Shown here: positions 54,506 to 63,222 of the stretch, piece by piece | Layout: each line of letters starts with the position of its first letter | How positions within the stretch are numbered: the first letter of the stretch is position 1 | NCBI RefSeq assembly: GCF_030067705.1 | Contig: NZ_JASJEX010000001.1 | Coordinates: 597,704-661,703, forward strand | DNA: 64,000 nt | Source of the DNA: Kribbibacterium absianum | GTDB lineage: Bacteria; Actinomycetota; Coriobacteriia; Coriobacteriales; Atopobiaceae | Reading direction: 5' to 3' | Program-made: the position numbers and the translations under genes | Notes under the pieces: model-generated | The model's input: only the letters and a program-made list of their open reading frames with translations | What the model was told of the DNA's origin: nothing | Databases searched by the model: none

Positions 54506-55549
54506 TCACGCTTCCATGGCACGGCCGTCGCCCACGGCGAACCACCGGACGGGGATGCCTGCCGCCGGCACATCCTCGGCCTCGGGCTCGTCACCGCGTC
54601 GCTCGGGCTCCGAGTAGGTCGCGCCCCCGACCTCGACCACGTGCCCAGCAGCGAGCGAGGCCCGGTGCCGAAGCTCGTCCACGGCGTCCGTCAGCTGCTC
54701 CCGCAGCCGCTCGACCTGCTCGTCGAACTGGTCGCCCGCCTCGAAGCGCGCGGTCGCGACGGCTCCCACGGCCACGGTCCCGGCCCAGCCGAGCGCGCCG
54801 CGCACGAGCCACGCGACGCCCGGGGCCCAGGCGCAGAGACGACGGGCGGCCTCGCGGGTGACGATCCCCATCGCGGCGACGCCGACCAGCGCCGGGACAT
54901 CGGGGCGCCCGGCGCCGTAACCGTAGACCGAGGCGATGCGCGCCACGAGGCCGGCCTCCGTCGCGAACATCACCGGGAAGTCCGCGCCCTTGACAAGGTC
55001 GATCGCCCCGACGCCGGCATTGGCGAGCGCACAGGCCAGGGTCTCGCTCTTGGCCAGCGCCGCACGACAGAACGGGAAGCTCGCCGCGAGCGCCATGGCC
55101 TTGTCGGTGGCACCGACGCACCAATCGGCGAGCGCACCGAGCATGCGGTCGGGGTCCCGGGCCGTCACGGTGCCCCACGGCACCGTGACGTCGAGCGGGT
55201 AGGGCGGCATCTCCACCGCGGACTCGGCGACGAGCACGGTGCGCACGCCCGTTGCGAGCCACGCGCGACCCACAGAGTCCGCCACGTCCGTGGCCGTGCC
55301 GCAGAGCACGACGCAGAGGTCCGTCTCCGGGTTCACCGCGACGGCCGCACCCGGCGCCGCGGCCGCGACGTGCACGAGCCCCGTCGCCGTGACCGGGAAG
55401 AACGCGCGCTTGAGCGCCTCCGCGAGCGCCCGGGGAGCGCCGGGGCACACCTCGACCGCAACGCGCACCGTCTCCGCAACGGCCTCCTCGGCGCTCTTGT
55501 TGGCGTCGAACACCTCTTTGACCTTGCCCAGCGAGAACCCGCTGCCCAT
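54506..55549 (-). CDS. DUF697-like membrane-associated protein, unknown function
   Basis: Protein of 347 residues. The N-terminal 40 residues are helical (MGSGFSLGKVKEVFDANKSA). The middle (about 60-190) is an alpha/beta region with Ala/Val-rich strands (TDLCVVLCGTATDVADSVG, GVRTVLVAESAVEMPP). From about 190 to 290 is the hydrophobic helical pattern of DUF697 (GAIDLVKGADFPVMFATEAG, ARIASVYGYG, GVAWLVRGALGWAGTVAVGA). DUF697 domains often follow a GTPase; here no P-loop is visible, so it may be a degenerate GTPase-DUF697 protein. The C-terminus is polar. It starts at ATG 55549 and lies between rodA and the radical-SAM gene. Confidence 0.68.
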   Translation of the reverse strand: MGSGFSLGKVKEVFDANKSAEEAVAETVRVAVEVCPGAPRALAEALKRAFFPVTATGLVHVAAAAPGAAVAVNPETDLCVVLCGTATDVADSVGRAWLATGVRTVLVAESAVEMPPYPLDVTVPWGTVTARDPDRMLGALADWCVGATDKAMALAASFPFCRAALAKSETLACALANAGVGAIDLVKGADFPVMFATEAGLVARIASVYGYGAGRPDVPALVGVAAMGIVTREAARRLCAWAPGVAWLVRGALGWAGTVAVGAVATARFEAGDQFDEQVERLREQLTDAVDELRHRASLAAGHVVEVGGATYSEPERRGDEPEAEDVPAAGIPVRWFAVGDGRAMEA

Positions 55550-55616
55550 AGGACCATCCTCCTCACGGCCGTCCGGCCGGATCTTTCTCTGTGGCATCCT
55601 ACCCGAACTCAGTCGA

Positions 55617-55638
55617 GCCCCCGGCACGTGCCGGGGGC
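55617..55638. other. Perfect 22-bp palindrome after rodA
   Basis: The arms GCCCCCGGCAC and GTGCCGGGGGC are directly adjacent (55617-55638), 25 bp past the rodA stop codon. It forms a very stable hairpin but lacks a U-tract on either strand, so it may act as a transcript 3' boundary or a partial terminator. Confidence 0.55.
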
Positions 55639-55662
55639 GGCCCCGTTGCGTGCGCTTGCCGC

Positions 55663-56916
55663 TCAAGCGGCCTTCGTCCTGTGCCGATAGACGCTCTGGA
55701 CCATGCCGACAGCGGTGAGCTGCACCACCATCGACGACGCGCCGTAGCTGATGAAGGGCAGCGGGATGCCGGTGATCGGCATGATGCCGGTGCACATGCC
55801 CACGTTCTCGAGCAGCTGGAACGACCACATGGCAACCACGCCCACGAGCACGAGCTTGGCGAATGGCGACTCCATCTTCTGGGCGAGGGCGACCGTGGCG
55901 AAGAGCAGCCACGCGAAGAGCCCGAGCAGCAGCACGACGCCCAGGAAGCCGAACTCCTCCGCGAGCAGCGCGAACACGAAGTCCGTGTGGGCCTCCGGCA
56001 GGAAGCCGCCCCCGGCCTGGCTCGCGTTGCCGATGCCCTTGCCGAAGAGGCCGCCCGACCCCACGGCGATCTTCGCCTGCTGGAGGTTATAACCGTCGCC
56101 CGACGGGTCCACCGATGGGTCCACGAACACGATGAGGCGCTTCACCTGGTACGCCTTCAAGAGGCCGATCCCGTCCGCCTCCATCGCGGCCACCGACTGC
56201 CAGACCACAAGACCCGCGCCCACCACAATCAGAAGGATCGTGGGGATGACCCACTCTTTCCGGGCACCGGCGCAGATGATGATGGCGGCCCCGGCGACGA
56301 GCACCACGAGCGACGTGCCGAGGTCCTGGGTCAGGAGCAACACGAAGGGGACGAGCAGCATCCCGCACAGCTTGCAGTACTCGCGGAACGAGCCGATGCG
56401 CCCGTTGTACTGGGCGCCAAGCCCGGCCATGTAGTAGATGGTCACGAGCTTCATGATCTCGGAGGGCTGGACGCGGAGACCGATGCCCGGGACCTGGATC
56501 CAGCCGGACATGCCCTTGGCAGAGTAGCCGAGTCCGGGAACGAGCGGGAGCGCCCAGAGCACGATGTCGAGCACGAGGAGCGCGGTCGTGTAATTGGCCA
56601 GGTCGCGGTAGTCGTAGCGCCAGAGGATGAGCGCGGCGGCGAGCCCGAGGGCCACGCCGAGCAGCTGACGCGGCAACGACGCGTCCGAGATGCTGAGGGA
56701 CGCGGACCACACGACGACCAGCCCGTAGAGCGTGAGGAGCACCGCAGGCCAGAGCGCCGGCAGGTACAGCTCGCCCTTCAGCCGGGTGCGCCGCTGAAGC
56801 CGCGCGTGTGCGCCGCCCGGTCGTTTGCCGGCATCGCCGCCGAACATCGACGACACCATCTCCGAGAAGCCCGGGTTCTTGACACCGGTGCCCCGTTTTG
56901 TCCGTCCGTCTCCCAC
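55663..56916 (-). CDS. rodA: Peptidoglycan glycosyltransferase RodA (SEDS family)
   Basis: SEDS-family glycan polymerase of the elongation machinery. The 417 residues have about ten membrane segments. The family motifs are WIQVPGIGLRVQPSEIMKLV, LLTQDLGTSLVVLVAGAAI, the long extracellular loop with QQAKIAVGSGGLFGKGIGNA, FAEEFGFLG-like LLAEEFGFLGVVLLLG, and GIPLPFISYGASSMVVQL near the end. The GTG start at 56916 is chosen for its GAGGAG ribosome-binding site 4-5 nt upstream, next to the mrdA stop. A cytosolic N-terminus of about 50 residues carries an Arg-rich patch. Partner: PBP2, encoded immediately upstream. Confidence 0.94.
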   Translation of the reverse strand: MGDGRTKRGTGVKNPGFSEMVSSMFGGDAGKRPGGAHARLQRRTRLKGELYLPALWPAVLLTLYGLVVVWSASLSISDASLPRQLLGVALGLAAALILWRYDYRDLANYTTALLVLDIVLWALPLVPGLGYSAKGMSGWIQVPGIGLRVQPSEIMKLVTIYYMAGLGAQYNGRIGSFREYCKLCGMLLVPFVLLLTQDLGTSLVVLVAGAAIIICAGARKEWVIPTILLIVVGAGLVVWQSVAAMEADGIGLLKAYQVKRLIVFVDPSVDPSGDGYNLQQAKIAVGSGGLFGKGIGNASQAGGGFLPEAHTDFVFALLAEEFGFLGVVLLLGLFAWLLFATVALAQKMESPFAKLVLVGVVAMWSFQLLENVGMCTGIMPITGIPLPFISYGASSMVVQLTAVGMVQSVYRHRTKAA

Positions 56917-56924
56917 GAGGCTCC

Positions 56925-58958
56925 TCACATGGACTGGTTGCTCGAGACGACGGTGGCGTCGTCCGGTGCGTCGTACAACTGGCCAAGGACCTCGCGCACG
57001 GCGTAGAGCGCCGAGGAGGCACCGAAGCCGCCCTGTTCCACGAGGGCCGCGACCACGTACTTGGGGTCGTCGGCCGGGGCGTAGACGCAGAACCATCCGG
57101 TCGGCTCCTGGCCGCTCCGCTCGGCGGTGCCCGTCTTGCCGGCGACCTTGACCGGCAGGTTGGTGAAGTGGGCCGCCATGCCGGGGTCCTCCTCGTAGAT
57201 CATTCCCTCGAGGCCGGAGTGGATGAGGTCCATGTAGGTCTCGTCCTCCTGCACCGTGTCGAGGGTCTCCGGCTTGTGCTCGATCACCGTGCCGTCGCCC
57301 TCTTTGGCCGCTATGCCCTTGAGCACATGCGGCTTGTAGATGGTGCCGCCATTGCCATTGGCGAGCCCCATGTACACGCACGCCATCTGCAGCGGCGTCA
57401 CGAGGATGTCGCCCTGGCCGATGGCGATGTTGGTGGTGTCGCCGCCCCGCCAGGTGCGGTCGTCGTCGGAGTAGCTGGCGAAGTAGTCCCACTTCCACTC
57501 AGGGGTCGGAACGCGGCCCACCTCCTCGGCCGGCAGGTCGATGCCGGTCCTCGAGCCGAGGCCCCACTGTTTGAACTTCTCCTGGAGCCCCTCCTTGTGG
57601 CTGGAGTTGTAGAAGCCCTTGCCGATCTCGTAGAACACCGTGTTGCAGGAGTTCACGATGCCGTCGCGGAGGTTGAGGGTGCCGTGCCCGGTCTTTTTCC
57701 AGCAGTACTGGCCATAGGCCTCACCGAACCCGGTCCAGTAGCCGGTGCAGGTGAAGGTGGAGTCCGGCGTCACGATGCCGTTGTCGAGCGCCGCGAGGGC
57801 GGAGAGCGGCTTGATCGTGGAGGCCGACGCGTACGTGCCGCCCACGGCGCGGTTCATCAGTGGATAGTGGGCGTCCTCGCTGGCCAGGGCGTCCCAGTCG
57901 TCGGTGGCGATGCCCCCGACGAAGATGGACGGGTCGAACTTTGGGTAGCTCGCCATCGCCAGCACGTCGCCGTTCGTGGCGTCGAGGCACACGACGGCGC
58001 CGGCCACTGCCGGCTTCCCGGCCGCGCGCGCATGCTCGACGGCCTTGTCGAGGCCGTCCTCCGCGGCCTGCTGCACGTTCGCGTCGATGGTGAGCACCAC
58101 GTCCGATCCGGCGACGGCGGGCACGGAGCTGGAGGTGCCCGTGACGTTGCCGTCCACGTCCACGTAGACCTCCTGCTCGCCGCGGACCCCTTGGAGCACG
58201 CTCTCGTACTGGTACTCCACGCCCGCCTGGCCGGTGATGTCGCCGGAGCGGTACTCGATGGCCGTCTCGTCCTTGGCGCTGGCGTCCAGCTGGTCCTGGG
58301 ACACCGTGCCCGTGTAGCCGAGCACGTGCGCCGCGAGCGTGCCCCGGGGGTAGTGGCGCTGCGTGCGCTGCTCGACGTCTACGCCCGGGAACAGGTCCGG
58401 GTGCTCCTGCAGGTAGGCCACCGCGCGGCGGGACACGTCCACCGCCACGGTCCGGGAGCCCTGGACCCCCTCCGTGGTGTCGAGGATGTTGCGGCGGACC
58501 GCCTGCCGCGGCATGCCCAGCAGGTTCGCGAGCAGCTGCACCTCGCGCTCGTCGTCCGCCACGTCCGAGGCGGCGACCACCGTGAGCGACGGCCGGTTGG
58601 CCACGAGCTCCACGCCGTTGCGGTCGAGGATGCGCCCCCGCGGGGCGGCCGTGGTCACCGTGCGCGTGCGGTTCTTCTCCGCCTGTTCCGCGTAGGCCTC
58701 TCCGCCCACGAGCTGCATCGACCACACCTTGCCGAGCAAGAGGGCCACGATGCCGCCCGAGAACAGCCCGAGGCCCGTCAGGCGCCCCTTGAAGCCCGTC
58801 TCGGAGGAGGTGTCGTTGCCGCCCGCCGCCCGCGGTGTCTGGCCGCCGATGTCCACGGTGAAACGGCCGCCGCGGGAATGGATCACCAGCGCGACGGCCA
58901 CGACGGCCACCGCGGCGATGACCAGGCACATAATGAGAACGATGGTTCCCAAATCCAT
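56925..58958 (-). CDS. mrdA: Penicillin-binding protein 2 (class B, elongation transpeptidase)
   Basis: Class B PBP that crosslinks peptidoglycan with RodA. The 677 residues have a dimerisation/pedestal domain (RTVTTAAPRGRILDRNGVEL) and the transpeptidase with the active-site SxxK at S380-K383 (YASASTIKPLSALAAL), the SCN triad in GIVNSCNTVFYE and VKVAGKTGTAERSG. It has two N-terminal hydrophobic segments: 5-27 and about 63-81 (GLFSGGIVALLLGKVWSM). The canonical membrane anchor is the second; the first, with its polar linker, is extra. Located mreD-mrdA-rodA. Confidence 0.95.
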   Translation of the reverse strand: MDLGTIVLIMCLVIAAVAVVAVALVIHSRGGRFTVDIGGQTPRAAGGNDTSSETGFKGRLTGLGLFSGGIVALLLGKVWSMQLVGGEAYAEQAEKNRTRTVTTAAPRGRILDRNGVELVANRPSLTVVAASDVADDEREVQLLANLLGMPRQAVRRNILDTTEGVQGSRTVAVDVSRRAVAYLQEHPDLFPGVDVEQRTQRHYPRGTLAAHVLGYTGTVSQDQLDASAKDETAIEYRSGDITGQAGVEYQYESVLQGVRGEQEVYVDVDGNVTGTSSSVPAVAGSDVVLTIDANVQQAAEDGLDKAVEHARAAGKPAVAGAVVCLDATNGDVLAMASYPKFDPSIFVGGIATDDWDALASEDAHYPLMNRAVGGTYASASTIKPLSALAALDNGIVTPDSTFTCTGYWTGFGEAYGQYCWKKTGHGTLNLRDGIVNSCNTVFYEIGKGFYNSSHKEGLQEKFKQWGLGSRTGIDLPAEEVGRVPTPEWKWDYFASYSDDDRTWRGGDTTNIAIGQGDILVTPLQMACVYMGLANGNGGTIYKPHVLKGIAAKEGDGTVIEHKPETLDTVQEDETYMDLIHSGLEGMIYEEDPGMAAHFTNLPVKVAGKTGTAERSGQEPTGWFCVYAPADDPKYVVAALVEQGGFGASSALYAVREVLGQLYDAPDDATVVSSNQSM

Positions 58959-58965
58959 GGAGCTC

Positions 58966-59532
58966 CTAATGAAGGCCCTTGGTCGAGAGGCCCTTCTGAC
59001 CCTTTCCCTTCCGTCTGTTTCCCAACTGCGGCGTGCCCGCCTGCCTGTGGCTCAAAACCCAACAGAAAGGCAGGAACACGATCACGTCCCACAGGGTGGA
59101 GGGGAGCCACCTCGTCAACAGCGCGTCGGCGATGCCGGCTCCTTGGCCGGCGATGATAAGCCCTAGCTGGTACAGAAGTTCGACGGCGGCAGCGGCTGCA
59201 GCGAAAATCCTCACAGACCCGGCGGCGTCGTCAGTGAGGCGGCTCCGCTCCCCCAGTCCGACGACGTAGCCGAGCGCGGTGAGCAGGCCGGCCATGAGGC
59301 CGACCGGGCCTGTGGTCACAAGGTCGTAGAAGAGCCCGGCACAGAAACCGGCGACAATGCCGTAGGTGCCCCCGGTCTGGAGCGCAACGAGGCCGGCGAA
59401 CACGAGCGCGAGGTTCGGGTGCCCGTTGGCGATGGCCAGGTGCGGGGCGACGCCCACCTGGAGCACCGCGCAGATCACGGCGAGGACGGCCACGGTCTTC
59501 CGGCGCTTGTTGGTGTCGTTGACGAGCATCAA
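58966..59532 (-). CDS. mreD: Rod shape-determining protein MreD
   Basis: Small integral membrane protein of the Rod complex. The 188 residues have about five membrane segments, including VAVLAVICAVLQVGVAPHLA, GTYGIVAGFCAGLFYDLVTT, the MreD-typical PVGLMAGLLTALGYVVGLG and IFAAAAAAVELLYQLGLIIA. Its ATG overlaps the mreC stop by 4 bp. Sequence conservation in this family is weak, so the assignment rests partly on context. Confidence 0.9.
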   Translation of the reverse strand: MMLVNDTNKRRKTVAVLAVICAVLQVGVAPHLAIANGHPNLALVFAGLVALQTGGTYGIVAGFCAGLFYDLVTTGPVGLMAGLLTALGYVVGLGERSRLTDDAAGSVRIFAAAAAAVELLYQLGLIIAGQGAGIADALLTRWLPSTLWDVIVFLPFCWVLSHRQAGTPQLGNRRKGKGQKGLSTKGLH

Positions 59533-60542
59533 CCCTCCTCACCGGTCGCCGCGGTCGAAGAGCCGGCGGACGTGGCGCCCGCGTCGTCGGACGCGGTGCC
59601 ATCCGAGCCTGCGGCAGCGCCCGCAGACGTCGGCGACGCGCCCTCCTCTTGAGAGTCGGCCTCGGCCGCCTCGGCGGTGGAGGCCGACTGGTCGCTGCTC
59701 ACCGCCGTGATCACAAAGACCTCTTCGAGGTTGCCCACCGCAGCGGCGGGCTTGACCGTGATGTCGTAGTACAGGGCGCCCGACGGCCTCTCGACGCTCG
59801 TGACGGTCCCGAGCAAGAGCCCCTTGGGATAGACGCCGCCAAGGCCGCTCGTGACCACGAGGTCGCCCACGGCCACGATTTGGTCGGCGCGCACGAGGGT
59901 CAGCGACAGCTCGTCGGCGCCGGTGCCCTCGAGCTGCCCCTGGGCACGGCTCGACTGCACCATCGCCGAGACGCCCGAGCGCTCGTCGGTCACGAGGCGC
60001 ACGACCGCCGACGTGGGTCCGACGGACGACACCTGCCCGATGACCCCGTAGGAGTCGGTCACGGGCATGCCCACGGCGATGCCGGACGTCGTCCCTTTGT
60101 CGATGGCGATGGTCGTCGTGCCCGAGTCCACGGAACCGGACACCACGCGGGCGCCCACGCCGGTGAGGTCATAGCTGCTCTTGAGCTTGAGGAGCCCTTC
60201 GAGCCGCTGCGCCGCCTGAGCGGACTCGGCCAGCTGCGCGTTCTGGGCCTTGAGGCGCTCGTTCTCCTCTTGGAGCTGGGACAGGGTCTCCTGGCTCGCG
60301 GTGAGGTTGGTGAAGACGTTGCCAAGGCCGTCGAAGGGCGCGAAGACGACCGAGCCCAGATAGCGCACCGGCATCACGATGGTCTGGACCACGCCGCGCA
60401 CGGCGGCCACCGGACCCGTCTCGCCAGCAGCCGACGACAGCGTGAACAGCACCAACGATACCGCCATCAGGACGGCGAACACGCGCACGCGGGAGGACCC
60501 GGACTGTCTGAGCCCGTGGGACAGCGAAGAATGCGACGCCAT
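59529..60542 (-). CDS. mreC: Rod shape-determining protein MreC
   Basis: Extracytoplasmic scaffold of the Rod complex. In 337 residues the membrane helix at about 20-40 (VRVFAVLMAVSLVLFTLSSA) is followed by a coiled coil (LSQLQEENERLKAQNAQLAE, about 90-115). The beta-barrel domains contain ARVVSGSVDSGTTTIAIDKG, TDSYGVIGQVSSVGPTSAVV and VTSGLGGVYPKGLLLGTVTS. The last 60 residues are a low-complexity Ala/Ser/Glu/Gly tail absent from most MreC proteins. ATG at 60542, 7 bp after mreB. Confidence 0.94.
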   Translation of the reverse strand: MASHSSLSHGLRQSGSSRVRVFAVLMAVSLVLFTLSSAAGETGPVAAVRGVVQTIVMPVRYLGSVVFAPFDGLGNVFTNLTASQETLSQLQEENERLKAQNAQLAESAQAAQRLEGLLKLKSSYDLTGVGARVVSGSVDSGTTTIAIDKGTTSGIAVGMPVTDSYGVIGQVSSVGPTSAVVRLVTDERSGVSAMVQSSRAQGQLEGTGADELSLTLVRADQIVAVGDLVVTSGLGGVYPKGLLLGTVTSVERPSGALYYDITVKPAAAVGNLEEVFVITAVSSDQSASTAEAAEADSQEEGASPTSAGAAAGSDGTASDDAGATSAGSSTAATGEEG

Positions 60543-60549
60543 GAATCCT

Positions 60550-61593
60550 CTAATTGCCGGAGTTCTGAACGAAGCCGCCGGACAGCGCGTTGGCCTCGAG
60601 CACCTTCGCGCAACCGTTGACAACGTTCTCCAGGGCGGTGGGGCTCACGTTGACCGGAACCCCGGTCTCCTCCCGCAGGCGCTGGTCGAGGCCGCGGAGC
60701 ATGCCGCCGCCGCCGGTGAGCATGATCCCGTAGTACATCAGGTCGCTCGCCAGGTCCGGGGGCGTGACGTCGAGCGCGTCCTTGACGGCCTTGGTGACCT
60801 CGTCGAGCGGGCGGTTGAGGGCGCGGCGGATCTCCTCGGACTCGATGCGCACGGTCTTGGGCAGGCCGTTCATCACGTCGCGGCCGTTCACCTCGACGTC
60901 GAGCTCCTCCTTGAGGGGCGCGGCCGAGCCCACCTTGATCTTGATGTCCTCGGCCGTGCGTTCGCCGATGGAGAGGTTGTAGGCGTTCCGGACGTGCTCG
61001 AGGATCGTCTGGTCGAACTCGTCCCCCGCCGTCCGGATGGACTGCGAGACGACGATGCCGCCCATCGCGATGACCGCCACCTCGGTGGTGCCGCCGCCGA
61101 TGTCGACGACCATCGAGCCGGTCGGGTCCTCGATGGGCAGGTCGGCGCCGATGGCCGCCGCCATCGGCTCCTCGATCAGGTAGGCCTGGCGCGCGCCGGC
61201 CTGGATGGTGGCCTCGAACACGGCGCGCTTCTCGACCGAGGTCACGCCGGAGGGCACGCACACGACGACCCGCGGGCGCGGCGACCACGGGTAGCGGCGC
61301 TCGCGCGCCTTCTCGATGAAGTAGCGGAGCATGACCTCGGTGACGTCGAAGTCCGCGATGACGCCATCCTTGAGCGGGCGGATGGCGGTGATGGAGCCCG
61401 GCGTACGGCCGACCATGCGCTTGGCGTCGACGCCCACGGCGAGGACGCGCTCCTCGTTGCGGTCGATGGCCACGACGGAGGGCTCGTTCAAGACGATGCC
61501 CTCGCCACGCACGGCCACCAGTGTGTTGGCGGTGCCCAGGTCGATGGCCAGGTCGCCACCGTATTCTCCAAAGAGGCCGTCGAGTATCGACAT
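60550..61593 (-). CDS. mreB: Cell-shape actin homologue MreB
   Basis: Actin-fold protein whose membrane-associated filaments direct side-wall synthesis. The 347 residues include the phosphate-1 loop DLAIDLGTANTLVAVRGEGI, PRVVVCVPSGVTSVEKRAV, the phosphate-2 loop GSMVVDIGGGTTEVAVIAMG, GIMLTGGGGMLRGLDQRLRE and the end NALSGGFVQNSGN. It heads mreB-mreC-mreD-mrdA-rodA. The spacer 61594-61716 has a TAGAAT hexamer on the minus strand inside a small AGGGCG/CGCCCT hairpin (61646-61663), a possible -10. The presence of mreB implies rod or coccobacillary growth. Confidence 0.97.
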   Translation of the reverse strand: MSILDGLFGEYGGDLAIDLGTANTLVAVRGEGIVLNEPSVVAIDRNEERVLAVGVDAKRMVGRTPGSITAIRPLKDGVIADFDVTEVMLRYFIEKARERRYPWSPRPRVVVCVPSGVTSVEKRAVFEATIQAGARQAYLIEEPMAAAIGADLPIEDPTGSMVVDIGGGTTEVAVIAMGGIVVSQSIRTAGDEFDQTILEHVRNAYNLSIGERTAEDIKIKVGSAAPLKEELDVEVNGRDVMNGLPKTVRIESEEIRRALNRPLDEVTKAVKDALDVTPPDLASDLMYYGIMLTGGGGMLRGLDQRLREETGVPVNVSPTALENVVNGCAKVLEANALSGGFVQNSGN

Positions 61594-61716
61594 ACACCCT
61601 GCCTATCGAATCCCGCCTCGGGCGGGGCCGTCGTTCGTGAAGCTAAGGGCGATTCTACGCCCTCACAGGATCGTGCCCTTGGTTCTCCTCAAGCGCCCCA
61701 GAACCCGGTCGCGCCG

Positions 61717-63147
61717 TCAGCCCTCGGTCGTTGCCTCTCCCGTCTCGGTGGTGGTGCCGGAGCCGCCGTCAGAGGACGCGCCGGCGGACGCATCGTTCGA
61801 GGTGCCACCAGCATCGGTGCCCGTCACGTCGGCAGAGGCACCGGAGTTCGAGTCGGTGGACGACGAGGTCAGCGACTGGAACGAGAGCTGCACGTTCGAG
61901 ACCTTCCAGCCGATGCCGTCGCGCACGAGGGACACAACATAGTCCTGCGTGCCGCCCTGGGACAGCGTCGCCGTCAGGGACACGGTGGAGGAGCTCATCG
62001 AGCGGTCCACGCCTGTGATGGAGATCTGCGCGTTGGCCGGCAGGATGCTCTCGATCGCGGTGCGCTCATCGGAGGAGACCGACCCGGCAATGTACGCGCC
62101 CATGTCGGTGCCATCGGTCTTCGCATAGAAGAGGTCGGAGACGACGTCCTCCTGGGTGGGCCAGCCAAAGCCCTTGTAGTAGGCGAAACCGGCCGCGCCC
62201 GCGACGAGCACAAGCAGCACGATGACCACGACGAGCACCTTGGCGCCCCCGCGCTTCTTCTTCTTGGCCTTGGCCTGCTTCTTGTCGGCCGCCACGATGT
62301 CCTGCTCGGAGATCGAGAAGAAGCCGGTGTCCTCCGGGGACGGGATGAACTCGCCGGACTTGCCGAGGGGGTCGAGCGGGTCCATCGCACCCGAGCCGCC
62401 GTAACCGGCCTCGGCGAGGAGAGCGTCGGTGCCCCCGGTGCTGCGCCCGAGCGCCGCCACGGCGTTGCGGGCCGCCGTGCAGGCCGCCTGCTGCTGCGGG
62501 GTGAGCGTGTAGGAGCCGTCGGCCGTTGCGTGGCCAAAGGCGTCGAGGGCCTCCTGCATGCGGCTGCCGGCGACGAACGCCTCGCCGAGCTGCGCGTAAA
62601 TGGAGGCCTGGGCGCCCGGGGCGGCCGAGAAGTCGAGCGCGGTGCGGAGCGCCTCGACGGCATCGACGGGGCGCCCGAGCTCCAACAGGCACTGGCCAAG
62701 GGCCACGAGCGCCGGCGCCGGGTCCGGGTTGTACTCGTCGATGGCGGCCGCACGGTACGCGGCGCCGGCGCCGCGCGAGTCCCCGTGGCGGTGGCGCAGC
62801 GACGCGAGGGCCATGTTGGCCTTGTACTTGTTGTCATAGGCCGGGTCCGCCAGCGCCTGTTCAAGCGCGACCTCGGCCATCGCGTCCTGGCCTGCGGCCA
62901 TCAGCGCCCGCCCGCGGTTCGACGAGAGCGCGCCCACCTTGCCGTAGGAGGTGTCCTCGAGGGCCTTCCCGTAGGCGTCGGCGGCCTCGGCGTACATGCC
63001 CATCTTCATGAGGGCGTTGCCACGCATGTGGTCGCAGGCACCGCAGACCTCACCAGGGCTCACCGCTGCCGCGAGCAGCGCCTGGGCCGTCGCGAAGTCG
63101 CCGTTCTGGTACGCGGCCTTGCCGGCCTGGAATGCCTGTTGATCCAC
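61717..63147 (-). CDS. Membrane TPR protein with extracytoplasmic domain
   Basis: Protein of 476 residues, not a named family member. Residues 1 to about 230 are TPR-like helical repeats (QAFQAGKAAYQNGDFATAQA, NALMKMGMYAEAADAYGKAL, LVALGQCLLELGRPVDAVEA). A linker (about 235-300) ends in a Lys-rich stretch, then a single membrane helix (about 303-325, AKVLVVVIVLLVLVAGAAGF). The outer domain of about 90 residues (YVVSLVRDGIGWKVSNVQLS) ends in a Ser/Thr/Gly/Asp-rich tail of about 55 residues. The motif EDTGFFSISEQD before the Lys patch could be a kinase target, which is speculation. It lies 123 bp upstream of mreB and may belong to the cell-envelope group. Confidence 0.78.
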   Translation of the reverse strand: MDQQAFQAGKAAYQNGDFATAQALLAAAVSPGEVCGACDHMRGNALMKMGMYAEAADAYGKALEDTSYGKVGALSSNRGRALMAAGQDAMAEVALEQALADPAYDNKYKANMALASLRHRHGDSRGAGAAYRAAAIDEYNPDPAPALVALGQCLLELGRPVDAVEALRTALDFSAAPGAQASIYAQLGEAFVAGSRMQEALDAFGHATADGSYTLTPQQQAACTAARNAVAALGRSTGGTDALLAEAGYGGSGAMDPLDPLGKSGEFIPSPEDTGFFSISEQDIVAADKKQAKAKKKKRGGAKVLVVVIVLLVLVAGAAGFAYYKGFGWPTQEDVVSDLFYAKTDGTDMGAYIAGSVSSDERTAIESILPANAQISITGVDRSMSSSTVSLTATLSQGGTQDYVVSLVRDGIGWKVSNVQLSFQSLTSSSTDSNSGASADVTGTDAGGTSNDASAGASSDGGSGTTTETGEATTEG

Positions 63148-63222
63148 AGTGGTCTCCTTGTCAAAAGCCCGCGGGGCGCGGGGCGTTGAGGGTGCGTTTC
63201 GTCGCTTTGACGGGAACCGTCG

